Below, piece by piece: positions 7,634 to 15,631 of a DNA stretch of 64,000 nucleotides. Numbering within the stretch: position 1 is the first letter of the stretch; the number at the start of each line of letters is the position of its first letter. A program made the position numbers and the translations under genes. The stretch covers positions 175,759 through 239,758 of the forward strand of contig CAJKKQ010000001.1 in assembly GCA_905200545.1 (NCBI GenBank), written 5' to 3'. The notes under the pieces are model-generated. The model was not told the DNA's origin, searched no databases, and saw nothing but the letters and a program-made list of their open reading frames with translations. The DNA comes from an uncultured Oscillibacter sp. Lineage in GTDB: Bacteria; Bacillota; Clostridia; Oscillospirales; Oscillospiraceae.

Positions 7634-10600
7634 AAGCGGTGCTGATCACTTCCAGCCTTCTGATCCTGGTTCTGATCGTCCTGCGGTACCTGCTGCGGGG
7701 CAGGATCAGTCCCCGGCTGCAATACGCCCTGTGGCTGCTGGTGGCGGTGCGGCTGCTGGTGCCCCTTTCCCTGCCCGGGACAGCTCTAAGCGTACTGAAC
7801 GTCTTCTCGCCGGAGGCATCCGACACCACGGTGTATGTCTCCTCCCATGGGTTATCCACCTCCGCTCCCGCTCCGGAAACTGGCACCCTGGGCGACGGGC
7901 GGGAGATGGAGATTTACTATGACGGCAACGGGATCCCCCATTTCTACCCAGTGGGAGAGGCTCCGCCGGCGCAAGCAGACTACACCACTGTCCCGTCGGA
8001 ACAGATCTTCCATCTGAACACCGTGCTGCGGGTGCTGTGGCTGGGCGGCGCGGCGGTGATGGCGGTATGGTTTCTGACCGTGAACCTGTCCTTTTTCTCC
8101 CGAGCCCGGAAGGATGCCCGGTTTCTGGAAATGCAAGGGTGCCCCGTGCCGGTGTACGTGTCGGCGGCGGTGCCCTCCCCCTGTCTGCTGGGCCTTGTGC
8201 GCCAGCGGATCTATGTGACCCCGGCCTGCACGGAGGATCCGGATGGGCTGCGGCACGTTCTGGCTCATGAGCTGACCCACCGCCGCCAGGGAGATCCCTG
8301 GTGGTCTCTGATCCGGGCGGCATGTTTGTGCCTGTACTGGTTTGATCCCCTGGTGTGGTGGGCGGCAGCCCTGTCCCGGAGGGACTGTGAACTTGCCTGC
8401 GACGAGGGAGCCATCCGCCGTCTGGGAGAAGGGGAGCGCTTTGCCTACGGCCGAACATTGGTGGGACTGGTGGCTGCCGGGGCGTCCCCGGGAAGCCTTC
8501 TTCAAACCGCCACCACCATGCGCAGCGGCAAGGGCGGCTTGAAAGAGCGCATTGCCCTGATCGCGCAGAAGCCCCGGATGCTGGCGGTCACAGCGCTGTG
8601 CCTGCTGACAGCGGTGGCCATGATAGCCGCCATCACCTTTACCGGAGCCAAGCCGGATCGAACCGGAGCCGTAGAACTGCCGGAGCTGGGCATCTCCCTG
8701 ATAATCCCGGAGGAGCTGACCCTGGAGGATTACAGCGAGACTCTGGGCTACGGCGGATATCTGCTCTCCCCCGACGCCTATCTCCATTACGGGGACGGCA
8801 CACCGTCACAGTGGGCTGCCGCCGGCATGGTGGGGAGATTCCCCACCAGCTGGCTCACCTGGGAGGGTCAAACCATCTCGAAGGCCCTGCCCTCCTGGAA
8901 CCACACCGGCTACGGAGAGTCGGAGCCCCTGTCGGGCCTGGCCGCCCCGGCGGCCATCCTGCAGGCGGAACACGACCTCTATACCGCAGCGGAGGCTGGT
9001 ACCCTGGAGGAATCCGGCGTGGATCTGTCCACCGTAGAGTTAGTCTCTTCCTACTGGTACGTCTTTCTGGCGGAGCCCGGTGAGGACAGCGGTATTCTGC
9101 TGAGCCTCAACGCCAAAAACTTTACCCGGGAGGACGCCGTGGACTTTGCCCGATCCGTGGAATTCCTGGAGCCCAACAGCGAGTCCCTGACGGCGGCGGA
9201 GCGCACCGCAGCCCTGCGGGCAGCTCTGGCCCAGGTGCCGGAGGAGTACGCCGATCGGGTGATTGCGGGCCGGGATCCGGAATCGGCGGACAATATTCTG
9301 CTCTCCTTCTGGTACGCCCCGGACTACGGCGGCGACTACGGCGGATGGCTGTTCTGGGTATACCAGTGGGATCAGGCGGCGTTCGAGGAGCATCTGTGCG
9401 ACGCCGACCACAGCGGCATCTCCTGCTTTGCACGGGACGCGGACGGCTACTATTACGCCGTTCATCTCCCCACAGACGTCAATTTCTCCCCGGAAAACGG
9501 CGATGACTATCTGGCCGTTCAGGAGGGCCTCATGGACTGGGCGGAGAAAACAGTGCTGGACACGGAGGGCGTGGAGCCCTTCACCGAGGACGACGTCCAG
9601 GCGCTGCGGAACCAGCCCTTCCAATTCCAGGGCAACCACATTACCGCCGTGTATCATCCTTACTACGCCGTAAACGGCGAGTGGGAGCCCACCTGGACGT
9701 TCATCCTCTCCCAGCCTGCAGCCCAGGGAGAGGGCGGCATCTGGTGTGTGGAGCAGGTGTGGTTCCCCGGCGGGGAATATCCCGACCGGCAGGTAATCCG
9801 GCCCGACACGGATCTGCCCTGGGCGGACTACTATGCCCAGCTCCAGGCCCGGGCGGATACCGGGCAGGCGGACTGGGCCCTGGATCCCATGGAGGTATGT
9901 CTGCAATACGCTTATTCTTATGAGGGCGGCCATCTCAACGCCACGGCCGAGAGCTTTGAACTCAGTGATGTCTACTCCTCCGCCCCATACAGCGGCAATG
10001 ACCGGGCAGCAGCGGGGTTGACCGCTCTGCTGGAAAATGACAGCGGCCTGGTGGTCTTTGACCTGCAGGCCCGGGAGGGAGACTCCTGGGCTGACCAGCA
10101 GGTCAGCGTGCCCACGGATGACCCGTCCCTTCCGGCCCTGCTGGAGAGCCTGACGGAAGATATCAGCTGGGTGGATACCCGCTGGACCTGGCCTCTCTAC
10201 ACGGATCCCTGGGGAGACGAGAGCCTGGCCTATTTCCTCAGCATTTACGATCCTCTCCGCCGGTACAATCTGACCGTGTATGCCGGAGGGAGCTACGCTG
10301 CCTTCAGCCAGGCAGGCGGCGGCGATACCGTCTACCAAGTGACGGCCTCCAACGGAAGCGGCGGCCCGGCGGAGGTCATCCGGGCCTGGCTGGATCCGTA
10401 CAGTGCCGGGGCAGCGTCTCAGAGCAGCGATTCCCTGGGCCAGACCGTACAGGAGACGGTGGATCTGATCCGCTTGAGCGGCAGCGGCCGTCTTTCCTGC
10501 CTAAATCCCTCCAGCCGGGAATCCGGCCAGGCCGGTTCCTATCCGGTGAGCACCGATTCTCTCCGCTATTCCTACAGTACCCTGGGAGACTTCTTCCAGT

Positions 10601-11223
10601 GGACGGAGAGCACCGGATTGTCCGCAGCCCGGGAGCCGGCGTCTGTGACGCTGTCCACAGCAGACACCTCCGTGTCCGTCACCGCCTACCAAGGCACCGG
10701 CAAACTGCTGATCCGCCAGGGGGACACAGTCCAATGGCTGGCGGCGGAGCCCGTAGACCCCGACGATGTGTTCGCTGTGGATCTTTACCACTACATGCGC
10801 TGCTGGTACGACGCTGCCCAGTGGGAGGCTCACAGCCGGGACCTGGCCATTCCCGATACCGGGCAGTCCCGGGAAGAGATCGCCCAAGATTGGGCGGAGG
10901 CCTACGAGGGCTACCGCCTGGAGACGGAACCCGGCGGCCGCAACACCTGCACCTTCGTCCAGGTAGAGGCCCGGGTGCGCGGCCTCTCCGACACCTATGC
11001 GAACTACCCGGAAATCACAGAGGGCCGGGAACGGTTCGTGTTCTCCTACACCGGCGTTTTTGTGCCGGAAAACGACTTGGCCCGGCTGGATCTGTGGCCC
11101 GGCAATACCACCGAGTACCAGGGAGATGACGCCCCTGCCGACGCCCTGACCTACATGCGGCAGGGTATCCTGTACCGCGCCGACGACGGTTGGCGCTGCG
11201 CCGGGCTTGGGACAGGTCTGTAA
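7630..11223 (+). CDS. Giant BlaR1-like M56 membrane metalloprotease (second module)
   Basis: At 1197 residues this is about twice the size of a classical BlaR1. Membrane segments lie near residues 4-18, 30-50 and 132-152. The zinc motif HELTH is at 213-217, with RRQGD after it and the acidic ligand region RRDCELACDEGA near 255. A last membrane segment lies near 318-340. The remaining 850 residues are extracellular, acidic and rich in Trp/Tyr, with several internally similar stretches, and no transpeptidase motifs are seen. It is paired with the BlaI gene at 7250. The signal it senses is unknown; cell-envelope stress or an antibiotic is the family-based guess. Confidence 0.85.
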   Translation: MKAVLITSSLLILVLIVLRYLLRGRISPRLQYALWLLVAVRLLVPLSLPGTALSVLNVFSPEASDTTVYVSSHGLSTSAPAPETGTLGDGREMEIYYDGNGIPHFYPVGEAPPAQADYTTVPSEQIFHLNTVLRVLWLGGAAVMAVWFLTVNLSFFSRARKDARFLEMQGCPVPVYVSAAVPSPCLLGLVRQRIYVTPACTEDPDGLRHVLAHELTHRRQGDPWWSLIRAACLCLYWFDPLVWWAAALSRRDCELACDEGAIRRLGEGERFAYGRTLVGLVAAGASPGSLLQTATTMRSGKGGLKERIALIAQKPRMLAVTALCLLTAVAMIAAITFTGAKPDRTGAVELPELGISLIIPEELTLEDYSETLGYGGYLLSPDAYLHYGDGTPSQWAAAGMVGRFPTSWLTWEGQTISKALPSWNHTGYGESEPLSGLAAPAAILQAEHDLYTAAEAGTLEESGVDLSTVELVSSYWYVFLAEPGEDSGILLSLNAKNFTREDAVDFARSVEFLEPNSESLTAAERTAALRAALAQVPEEYADRVIAGRDPESADNILLSFWYAPDYGGDYGGWLFWVYQWDQAAFEEHLCDADHSGISCFARDADGYYYAVHLPTDVNFSPENGDDYLAVQEGLMDWAEKTVLDTEGVEPFTEDDVQALRNQPFQFQGNHITAVYHPYYAVNGEWEPTWTFILSQPAAQGEGGIWCVEQVWFPGGEYPDRQVIRPDTDLPWADYYAQLQARADTGQADWALDPMEVCLQYAYSYEGGHLNATAESFELSDVYSSAPYSGNDRAAAGLTALLENDSGLVVFDLQAREGDSWADQQVSVPTDDPSLPALLESLTEDISWVDTRWTWPLYTDPWGDESLAYFLSIYDPLRRYNLTVYAGGSYAAFSQAGGGDTVYQVTASNGSGGPAEVIRAWLDPYSAGAASQSSDSLGQTVQETVDLIRLSGSGRLSCLNPSSRESGQAGSYPVSTDSLRYSYSTLGDFFQWTESTGLSAAREPASVTLSTADTSVSVTAYQGTGKLLIRQGDTVQWLAAEPVDPDDVFAVDLYHYMRCWYDAAQWEAHSRDLAIPDTGQSREEIAQDWAEAYEGYRLETEPGGRNTCTFVQVEARVRGLSDTYANYPEITEGRERFVFSYTGVFVPENDLARLDLWPGNTTEYQGDDAPADALTYMRQGILYRADDGWRCAGLGTGL

Positions 11224-11268
11224 AAGAAATCCCCTTTCCAGCCAACGGCTTTTTTCCCCGGCCCTATC

Positions 11269-11306
11269 AGGATGTCCCTGCCAAAATGCGGGGACATCCT
11301 TTTTTA
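11269..11306 (+). terminator. Terminator of second BlaI-BlaR1 module
   Basis: The stem AGGATGTCCC (11269-11278) / GGGACATCCT (11291-11300) is followed by a T run. Confidence 0.85.
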
Positions 11307-11394
11307 TAAAACGGTTCATGTTTCGTCTGCCACGGATTCCAGAGCCCCACCGGGGTGAAAATTTTGATTGGCGGTTGCAAAGCCCAGGCTTTTA

Positions 11395-11420
11395 TGTTAC
11401 AAGTAACATATGTAACATTT
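11395..11420 (+). promoter_or_regulatory. Operator-like GTTAC/GTAAC palindrome upstream of SorC regulator
   Basis: The perfect palindrome TGTTAC-AA-GTAACA (11395-11408) is followed at once by another TGTAACAT half-site. Closely similar half-sites occur in front of the dhaL operon (12494-12510 and 12526-12531), which suggests that the regulator starting at 11441 controls both units. Confidence 0.6.
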
Positions 11421-11440
11421 TATATGTAAGGGGCTTTTTT

Positions 11441-12373
11441 GTGAGAATCAGTCAGGACAAGCAAAAAAAGCTGGCGTATGTTGCCCGGCGCTATTACCTG
11501 GAAGATCAAAAACAAAGCGATATTGCCAGAGAGCTGGGCGTATCCCGCCCTTTGGTAAGCCGCATGCTCTCCGAGGCCCGGGAACTGGGGATCGTGGAAA
11601 TCACCATTCATGAACCGGGAGCCAAGGCAGCCAGCCTGCTGGACCGCCTGCGGCTGTCCAGTTCCATCCGCAGCGGCGTCCTGGTGGAAGACGGAGAGGA
11701 CGACGACACTACCAATCAGCTGCTTTCCCAGGGAGCCGTAGACCTGCTGCGGAGGATCGGCTCCCATCGCCTGGGCGTGGGCTGGGGCTACCTCATCGGC
11801 CAGCTGGTAACCTGGCTGGAGGCAAATCCTCAAATGGACAGCGCCATCAGCGATATCTGTCCGCTGGTGGGCAATGCCAGCATTCCCGCCCGCAACTATC
11901 AGTCCAACGAAAACGTCCGGCTGATGGCCCAACAGCTGGGGGCTGCCCCCCATTTTCTCTACCTTCCTGCCCTGCCGGACAATCTGGAGGAAAAGCAGCT
12001 GCTGTGCTCCAGCGAGATCTACCGCCAGATCCACCAGCAGTGGGAACAGATGGACACGGCGCTGGTAAATATCGGGGACTACCCCTCCAGCCCGGACTTT
12101 GCCTCCCTGGTCCGGTACGGCAGCCTGCTCCAGCAGCAGCACGCCTGCGGCCGGATGCTGGTCTACTACTTCAACGAGGAGGGCACCATCATCCAGTCCG
12201 ACCAGGATTTCGCCATCCAGATCCCTCTGGAAACGCTGCTGCGCTGCCCCAACATTGTGGGGGTCTGCTCCGCCAATACCAGTGCGAAAGCCCTCCGGGG
12301 CGCCCTCCGCACCGGAGCCTTTACCCACATCGTGGCCCGGTCTGCCCTGGTGCAGACCCTGCTGGGCCAGTAA
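11441..12373 (+). CDS. SorC/DeoR-type sugar-binding transcriptional regulator (LsrR-like)
   Basis: The 310-residue protein has an N-terminal helix-turn-helix (about residues 22-50, QSDIARELGVSRPLVSRML) and a C-terminal phosphosugar-isomerase-like effector domain. This is the SorC architecture of SorC, DeoR, CggR and LsrR, whose effectors are phosphorylated sugars. The GTG at 11441 gives the normal family length; the frame is open upstream, but those codons overlap the operator repeats. It stands just upstream of and parallel to the dhaL-dhaK-lsrF-like operon, with its own terminator between them. It is probably a local repressor released by a phosphorylated product of the DhaKL kinase, by analogy with LsrR. 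Confidence 0.85.
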   Translation: MRISQDKQKKLAYVARRYYLEDQKQSDIARELGVSRPLVSRMLSEARELGIVEITIHEPGAKAASLLDRLRLSSSIRSGVLVEDGEDDDTTNQLLSQGAVDLLRRIGSHRLGVGWGYLIGQLVTWLEANPQMDSAISDICPLVGNASIPARNYQSNENVRLMAQQLGAAPHFLYLPALPDNLEEKQLLCSSEIYRQIHQQWEQMDTALVNIGDYPSSPDFASLVRYGSLLQQQHACGRMLVYYFNEEGTIIQSDQDFAIQIPLETLLRCPNIVGVCSANTSAKALRGALRTGAFTHIVARSALVQTLLGQ

Positions 12374-12386
12374 TCAGCCATGCCCG

Positions 12387-12420
12387 CTTCCCGGACGCAC
12401 ACGTCCGGGAAGTTTTCTTT
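12387..12420 (+). terminator. Terminator of the SorC regulator gene
   Basis: The 11-bp stem CTTCCCGGACG / CGTCCGGGAAG is followed by TTTTCTTTT. Confidence 0.85.
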
Positions 12421-12484
12421 TGCGCATTTTGAATAAACCGCTCCGCCGTGCTATATCAAATAGAGAGAAAACTGCTTACTGGTA

Positions 12485-12540
12485 TTGACTTTTGTAACAT
12501 TAAGTGTTAACTTTTATGCACAAACGTAACATATTTGTAT
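12485..12540 (+). promoter_or_regulatory. Putative promoter and operators of the dhaL operon
   Basis: TTGACT (12485-12490) with a 17-bp spacer to a weak TAACTT (12508-12513). A near-palindrome, GTAACA (12494-12499) / TGTTAA (12505-12510), lies in the spacer and -10, and another CGTAACAT lies at 12525-12532. These match the sites upstream of the SorC regulator, consistent with repression. Confidence 0.55.
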
Positions 12541-12562
12541 TTGGTGAAGGAGGTGAACGCAG

Positions 12563-13171
12563 ATGACGAAAAGCGAATTTGCGGCGCGGCTGCAGCACGC
12601 CTGCGCATCCGTCATCGCGGCGGAGCAGGAACTGACGGAGATCGACTCCAAATTTGGTGACGCGGATCACGGTCTGACCATGACCAAGATCGCCGGGACC
12701 ATCTCCGCCGCCGTGGAAGCATCCGACGGGGGGATCCAATCCATGCTGGACGACGCGGCTATGGCCGTCATGTCCCTCAACGGCGGCAGTGCCGTCCCTC
12801 TGTGGAACACCTGGCTGGACGGCATGCAGGAAGCCGCTCCAGAGGGAGAGGAGATCGGCGTAGCAGGCCTGCAGGCTGTCTTTGCCCAGGGGCTGGAGGA
12901 GATGAACGACATGTCCGGCGCCAAGGTGGGCGACAAGACCATGATGGATGCTCTGATCCCCGCCAGCGAGGCCATCGCCGGCTACACAGGCAGCGATGTG
13001 CAGGGCCTGTTCACCGCCGCCGCCCAAGCGGCGGCCAAAGGGGCCGAGGACACCAAGCAGTTCGTATCCAAATTCGGACGGGCCAAGAGCTACGGCACCA
13101 AAACCATCGGCACACCGGATGCCGGAGCCGCCTCCATGTCGTATTTCTTCCAGGGCCTGGCGCAGCCCTGA
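12563..13171 (+). CDS. dhaL: DhaL-type kinase subunit (dihydroxyacetone kinase family)
   Basis: The 202-residue DhaL/DAK2-domain protein binds nucleotide for a DhaK-type kinase. The Mg-ATP-binding aspartates appear in the motif IDSKFGDADHGLTM (about residues 28-41), and the conserved NGGSAVPLW loop is near residue 73. The start ATG is preceded by GAAGGAGGTGAACGCAG. The DhaK subunit gene follows 36 bases later. The order L then K, with no DhaM phosphotransferase gene nearby, suggests ATP- rather than PTS-driven phosphorylation. The substrate could be dihydroxyacetone or a related small ketose such as erythrulose; the neighbouring LsrF-like gene points away from plain glycerol use. Confidence 0.88.
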   Translation: MTKSEFAARLQHACASVIAAEQELTEIDSKFGDADHGLTMTKIAGTISAAVEASDGGIQSMLDDAAMAVMSLNGGSAVPLWNTWLDGMQEAAPEGEEIGVAGLQAVFAQGLEEMNDMSGAKVGDKTMMDALIPASEAIAGYTGSDVQGLFTAAAQAAAKGAEDTKQFVSKFGRAKSYGTKTIGTPDAGAASMSYFFQGLAQP

Positions 13172-13207
13172 GCACCGTACAATCAATGTGAATGGGAGAT
13201 GCTTACT

Positions 13208-14206
13208 ATGAAAATGAAGAAGTTCATCAATGCCCCCGAGACAATCACTGACGAGGAGCTGGTGGGCCTGGGGCTGGCCTATCCCGACATTGTGGAGGTG
13301 GACGGCCATCTGGTCATCAGCAAGGATCTGGCCCACGCTGACCGGGTCACCATCGTCACCTACGGCGGCTCCGGCCACGAACCCGCTCAGGCAGGCTTCG
13401 TAGGCAAGGGCATGCTGGACGTGCAGGCGGTGGGCGACATCTTCGCCGCTCCCAACGGCCAACTGGTGTTCGACGCCATGAAGCTGGCGGACAAGGGCCA
13501 CGGCGTACTGCTGCTGACACTGAACTATGCCGGCGACCAGCTGGCGGGCAAGCAGGCCATGAAGCTGGCCAAGAAGGCCGGTCTCAACGTCCGGCAGGTG
13601 GTCACCGGGGAGGAGATCCAGTTTGACCCCAACGGAGAGGACAACAAGCGCGGCCTGGCGGGTGCCGTGGCCCTGTACCACATCGCCGCAGCTGCAGCCC
13701 GGGAGGGCAAGAGCCTGGACGAAGTAGCGGAGATCGCCCAGCACTACGCCGACAACATGGCCTCCATCACCGTCAAGTCCACCGATGCCACCCATCCCCA
13801 GAACGGCATGTCCTTCGGCGATCTGGGCGAGACGGATCTCATGGAGATCGGCGCCGGCCAGCACGGTGAGGGCGGCGGTGTCCGGGTCCCCATGATGTCC
13901 GCCAAGGAGACGGTAGCCACCGTGGCTGATGCGCTGTGCAAGAACCTGGATCTCAAAGCCGGAGACAAGGCCTTCGTCATGATCAACGGCTGCGGCGCCA
14001 CCACCATGATGGAGATGCTGGTGCTCTTCAAGGACACGGTGGAGTTCCTGAAAGCCAAGGGCGTAGACGTGGTTGCCAGCATGGTGGGCGAGATCCTCAC
14101 CGTCCAGGAGGCGGGCGGGTTCCAGATGAACATCGCCAAGTGGGATGAAGAGTGCCTGCGCCTGTGGAACACCCCCTGCCACACCCCCGCCTTCAGCAAG
14201 GAGTAA
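13208..14206 (+). CDS. dhaK: DhaK-type kinase substrate-binding subunit
   Basis: The 332-residue DhaK family protein has the substrate pocket motif YGGSGHEPAQAGFVG (about residues 52-66). A second motif, IGAGQHGEGGG (near residues 216-226), contains the histidine that in DhaK forms a covalent hemiaminal with the ketone substrate. ATG 13208 is chosen because an upstream in-frame ATG (13199) abuts the GGGAG ribosome site. It follows dhaL and is followed three bases later by the LsrF-like gene, so a single transcript is nearly certain. Forms the kinase with DhaL in the cytoplasm. Confidence 0.9.
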   Translation: MKMKKFINAPETITDEELVGLGLAYPDIVEVDGHLVISKDLAHADRVTIVTYGGSGHEPAQAGFVGKGMLDVQAVGDIFAAPNGQLVFDAMKLADKGHGVLLLTLNYAGDQLAGKQAMKLAKKAGLNVRQVVTGEEIQFDPNGEDNKRGLAGAVALYHIAAAAAREGKSLDEVAEIAQHYADNMASITVKSTDATHPQNGMSFGDLGETDLMEIGAGQHGEGGGVRVPMMSAKETVATVADALCKNLDLKAGDKAFVMINGCGATTMMEMLVLFKDTVEFLKAKGVDVVASMVGEILTVQEAGGFQMNIAKWDEECLRLWNTPCHTPAFSKE

Positions 14207-14209
14207 GCC

Positions 14210-15091
14210 ATGGCAGACGCGATCGGTAACAAGGCCGCCCACGACTACCATCTGGACGTGCCCGCCCCGGAACAGGGGTTCTTTGCAAAAGGCCTGGGAC
14301 ACGGGGACTGGGGGGCAAAAAACCGCCTCTCCCGCCTGTTCAATCCCAAGAGCGGCAACACGGTGATGCTGGCCTTTGACCACGGCTACATCATGGGCTC
14401 CACCGCAGGGCTGGAGCGTATGGACGTCACCATTGCCCCGCTGTGTCAGTATGCCGACGTACTGATGGCCACCCGGGGCGCCATCCGCTCCTGCATCCCG
14501 CCTACGGTACAGAACGCCATCTGCCTGCGGGCCACCCATGACGCCAGCGTCCTGGTGGACGATATGAGCACCGGCAACGGATTGGGTGCTGACATCGAGG
14601 CCGCCATCCGGATGAACGCCTCCGCCATCGCCATACAGTGCTTCATCGGCGGCGCCGGTGAGGCCCAGTCCCTGGAGACGCTGTGCCGGGCCGTGGACGC
14701 CGGAGAGCGCTACGGCATTCCCGTGCTGGGTGTCACCGCCGTAGGCAAGGAGATGGCCCGCACCACGGAGTATTTCCTGCTGGCTACCCGCATGCTGGCG
14801 GAGTTGGGCGCTTCTTTCGTGAAAACCTACTACTGCGACCACTTTGAAAAGGTCGTGGCCGCCTGCCCCGTGCCGGTGGTCATCGCCGGCGGCAAGAAGC
14901 TGCCGGAGGATGAGGCGCTGACCATGGCCTACCGTGCCATCTGCGACGGTGCCCGGGGCGTGGATATGGGCCGCAACATCTTCCAGAGCCAGCACCCGGC
15001 CGCCATGTGCCAGGCGGTGGCCAAGGTGGTCCACCAGCACTTTACGGACAAAGAGGCCTATCAGTTCTATCAGGACATCACCAATCCATAA
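14210..15091 (+). CDS. LsrF-like class I aldolase/thiolase
   Basis: The 293-residue protein closely resembles LsrF of the autoinducer-2 pathway, the 3-hydroxy-5-phosphonooxypentane-2,4-dione thiolase (family DeoC/FbaB-like). Shared features are the RLSRLFNPKSG and TVMLAFDHGY motifs (about residues 38-62). The lysine region VKTYYCDHFEKVVAACPVPV and the phosphate-binding end AGGKKLP...GVDMGRNIFQS follow near 200-265. In LsrF this enzyme transfers an acetyl unit to CoA, yielding DHAP and acetyl-CoA. Its place behind a DhaKL kinase suggests that it splits a phosphorylated C4-C5 compound made by that kinase. Whether the substrate is phospho-AI-2 is not shown; lsrK, lsrG and lsr transporter genes are absent here. 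Confidence 0.85.
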   Translation: MADAIGNKAAHDYHLDVPAPEQGFFAKGLGHGDWGAKNRLSRLFNPKSGNTVMLAFDHGYIMGSTAGLERMDVTIAPLCQYADVLMATRGAIRSCIPPTVQNAICLRATHDASVLVDDMSTGNGLGADIEAAIRMNASAIAIQCFIGGAGEAQSLETLCRAVDAGERYGIPVLGVTAVGKEMARTTEYFLLATRMLAELGASFVKTYYCDHFEKVVAACPVPVVIAGGKKLPEDEALTMAYRAICDGARGVDMGRNIFQSQHPAAMCQAVAKVVHQHFTDKEAYQFYQDITNP

Positions 15092-15112
15092 GGCAAAGTG
15101 AGGAAGCAAACT

Positions 15113-15436
15113 ATGTCTGCTCAATACATGCACATCGGCATCCCCATCACCAACCGCAAGCCCGGCATGGTCTACAACGAGGGGGCCAAGTTCTGGGTCA
15201 GCAATGTGGACGACTACGACTACAAGATCGAGTATCTGAAATTCGAGGAGGGCACCCCCTTCCCGGAGGAGATCCACCGCAATCCCCATGTGGCCTACAA
15301 GGTAGATGATCTGGAGAAGTACATCGCCGATGCCGACAGCGTCATCTGCGGTCCCATGGACGCCAATGACAAGGGCGACCGCCTGGCCTTTGTATGGAAG
15401 GACGGGGCTATCCTGGAGCTTTATCAGGAAGCCTGA
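15113..15436 (+). CDS. Small VOC/glyoxalase-like protein of the dhaK-lsrF-like operon
   Basis: A 107-residue protein, last gene of the operon. ATG 15113 has GAGGAAGCAAACT in front. The sequence pattern suggests a single beta-alpha-beta-beta-beta unit: an N-terminal HIGIPITN strand with His, a central VAYKVDDLEKYI segment and a terminal ILELYQ strand with Glu. This is typical of vicinal-oxygen-chelate proteins, whose His and Glu bind a metal. In this setting it may isomerise or epimerise the substrate between kinase and LsrF-like steps, the position LsrG holds in the AI-2 pathway. That role is inference; the fold call is moderate. Confidence 0.6.
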   Translation: MSAQYMHIGIPITNRKPGMVYNEGAKFWVSNVDDYDYKIEYLKFEEGTPFPEEIHRNPHVAYKVDDLEKYIADADSVICGPMDANDKGDRLAFVWKDGAILELYQEA

Positions 15437-15474
15437 CACCGGAACTTGCTATACAGTACTAAGCCTTTACACGT

Positions 15475-15504
15475 AAGGGGACGGACCATCTGGTCCGTCC
15501 CCTT
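15475..15504 (+). terminator. Hairpin terminating the dha/lsrF-like operon
   Basis: A 14-bp perfect stem (AAGGGGACGGACCA / TGGTCCGTCCCCTT) with a 2-nt gap; the downstream tail is only modestly T-rich. Confidence 0.7.
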
Positions 15505-15631
15505 GTCGCTTTGTGTGCCCTGCCAATCCCCAGGATTTGCGAGTGTTTTGACTATTATAATAGTTAAATCAGCTTATATATTATTCTTTTATACTGCCAG
15601 GAGCGTAAAGGGGAGCCTCCCAAGGCCGCGG

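Noticed and set aside
4271..11223. Naming the two proteases as beta-lactam sensors (BlaR1/MecR1 proper)
   Set aside because: Only the protease half matches; no SxxK, SxN or KTG transpeptidase motifs are visible in the outer parts.
12500..15439. Minus-strand open frame of 979 codons opposite the dhaL-dhaK-lsrF-like operon
   Set aside because: It covers four well-supported genes and runs over their intergenic gaps without any recognisable protein pattern.
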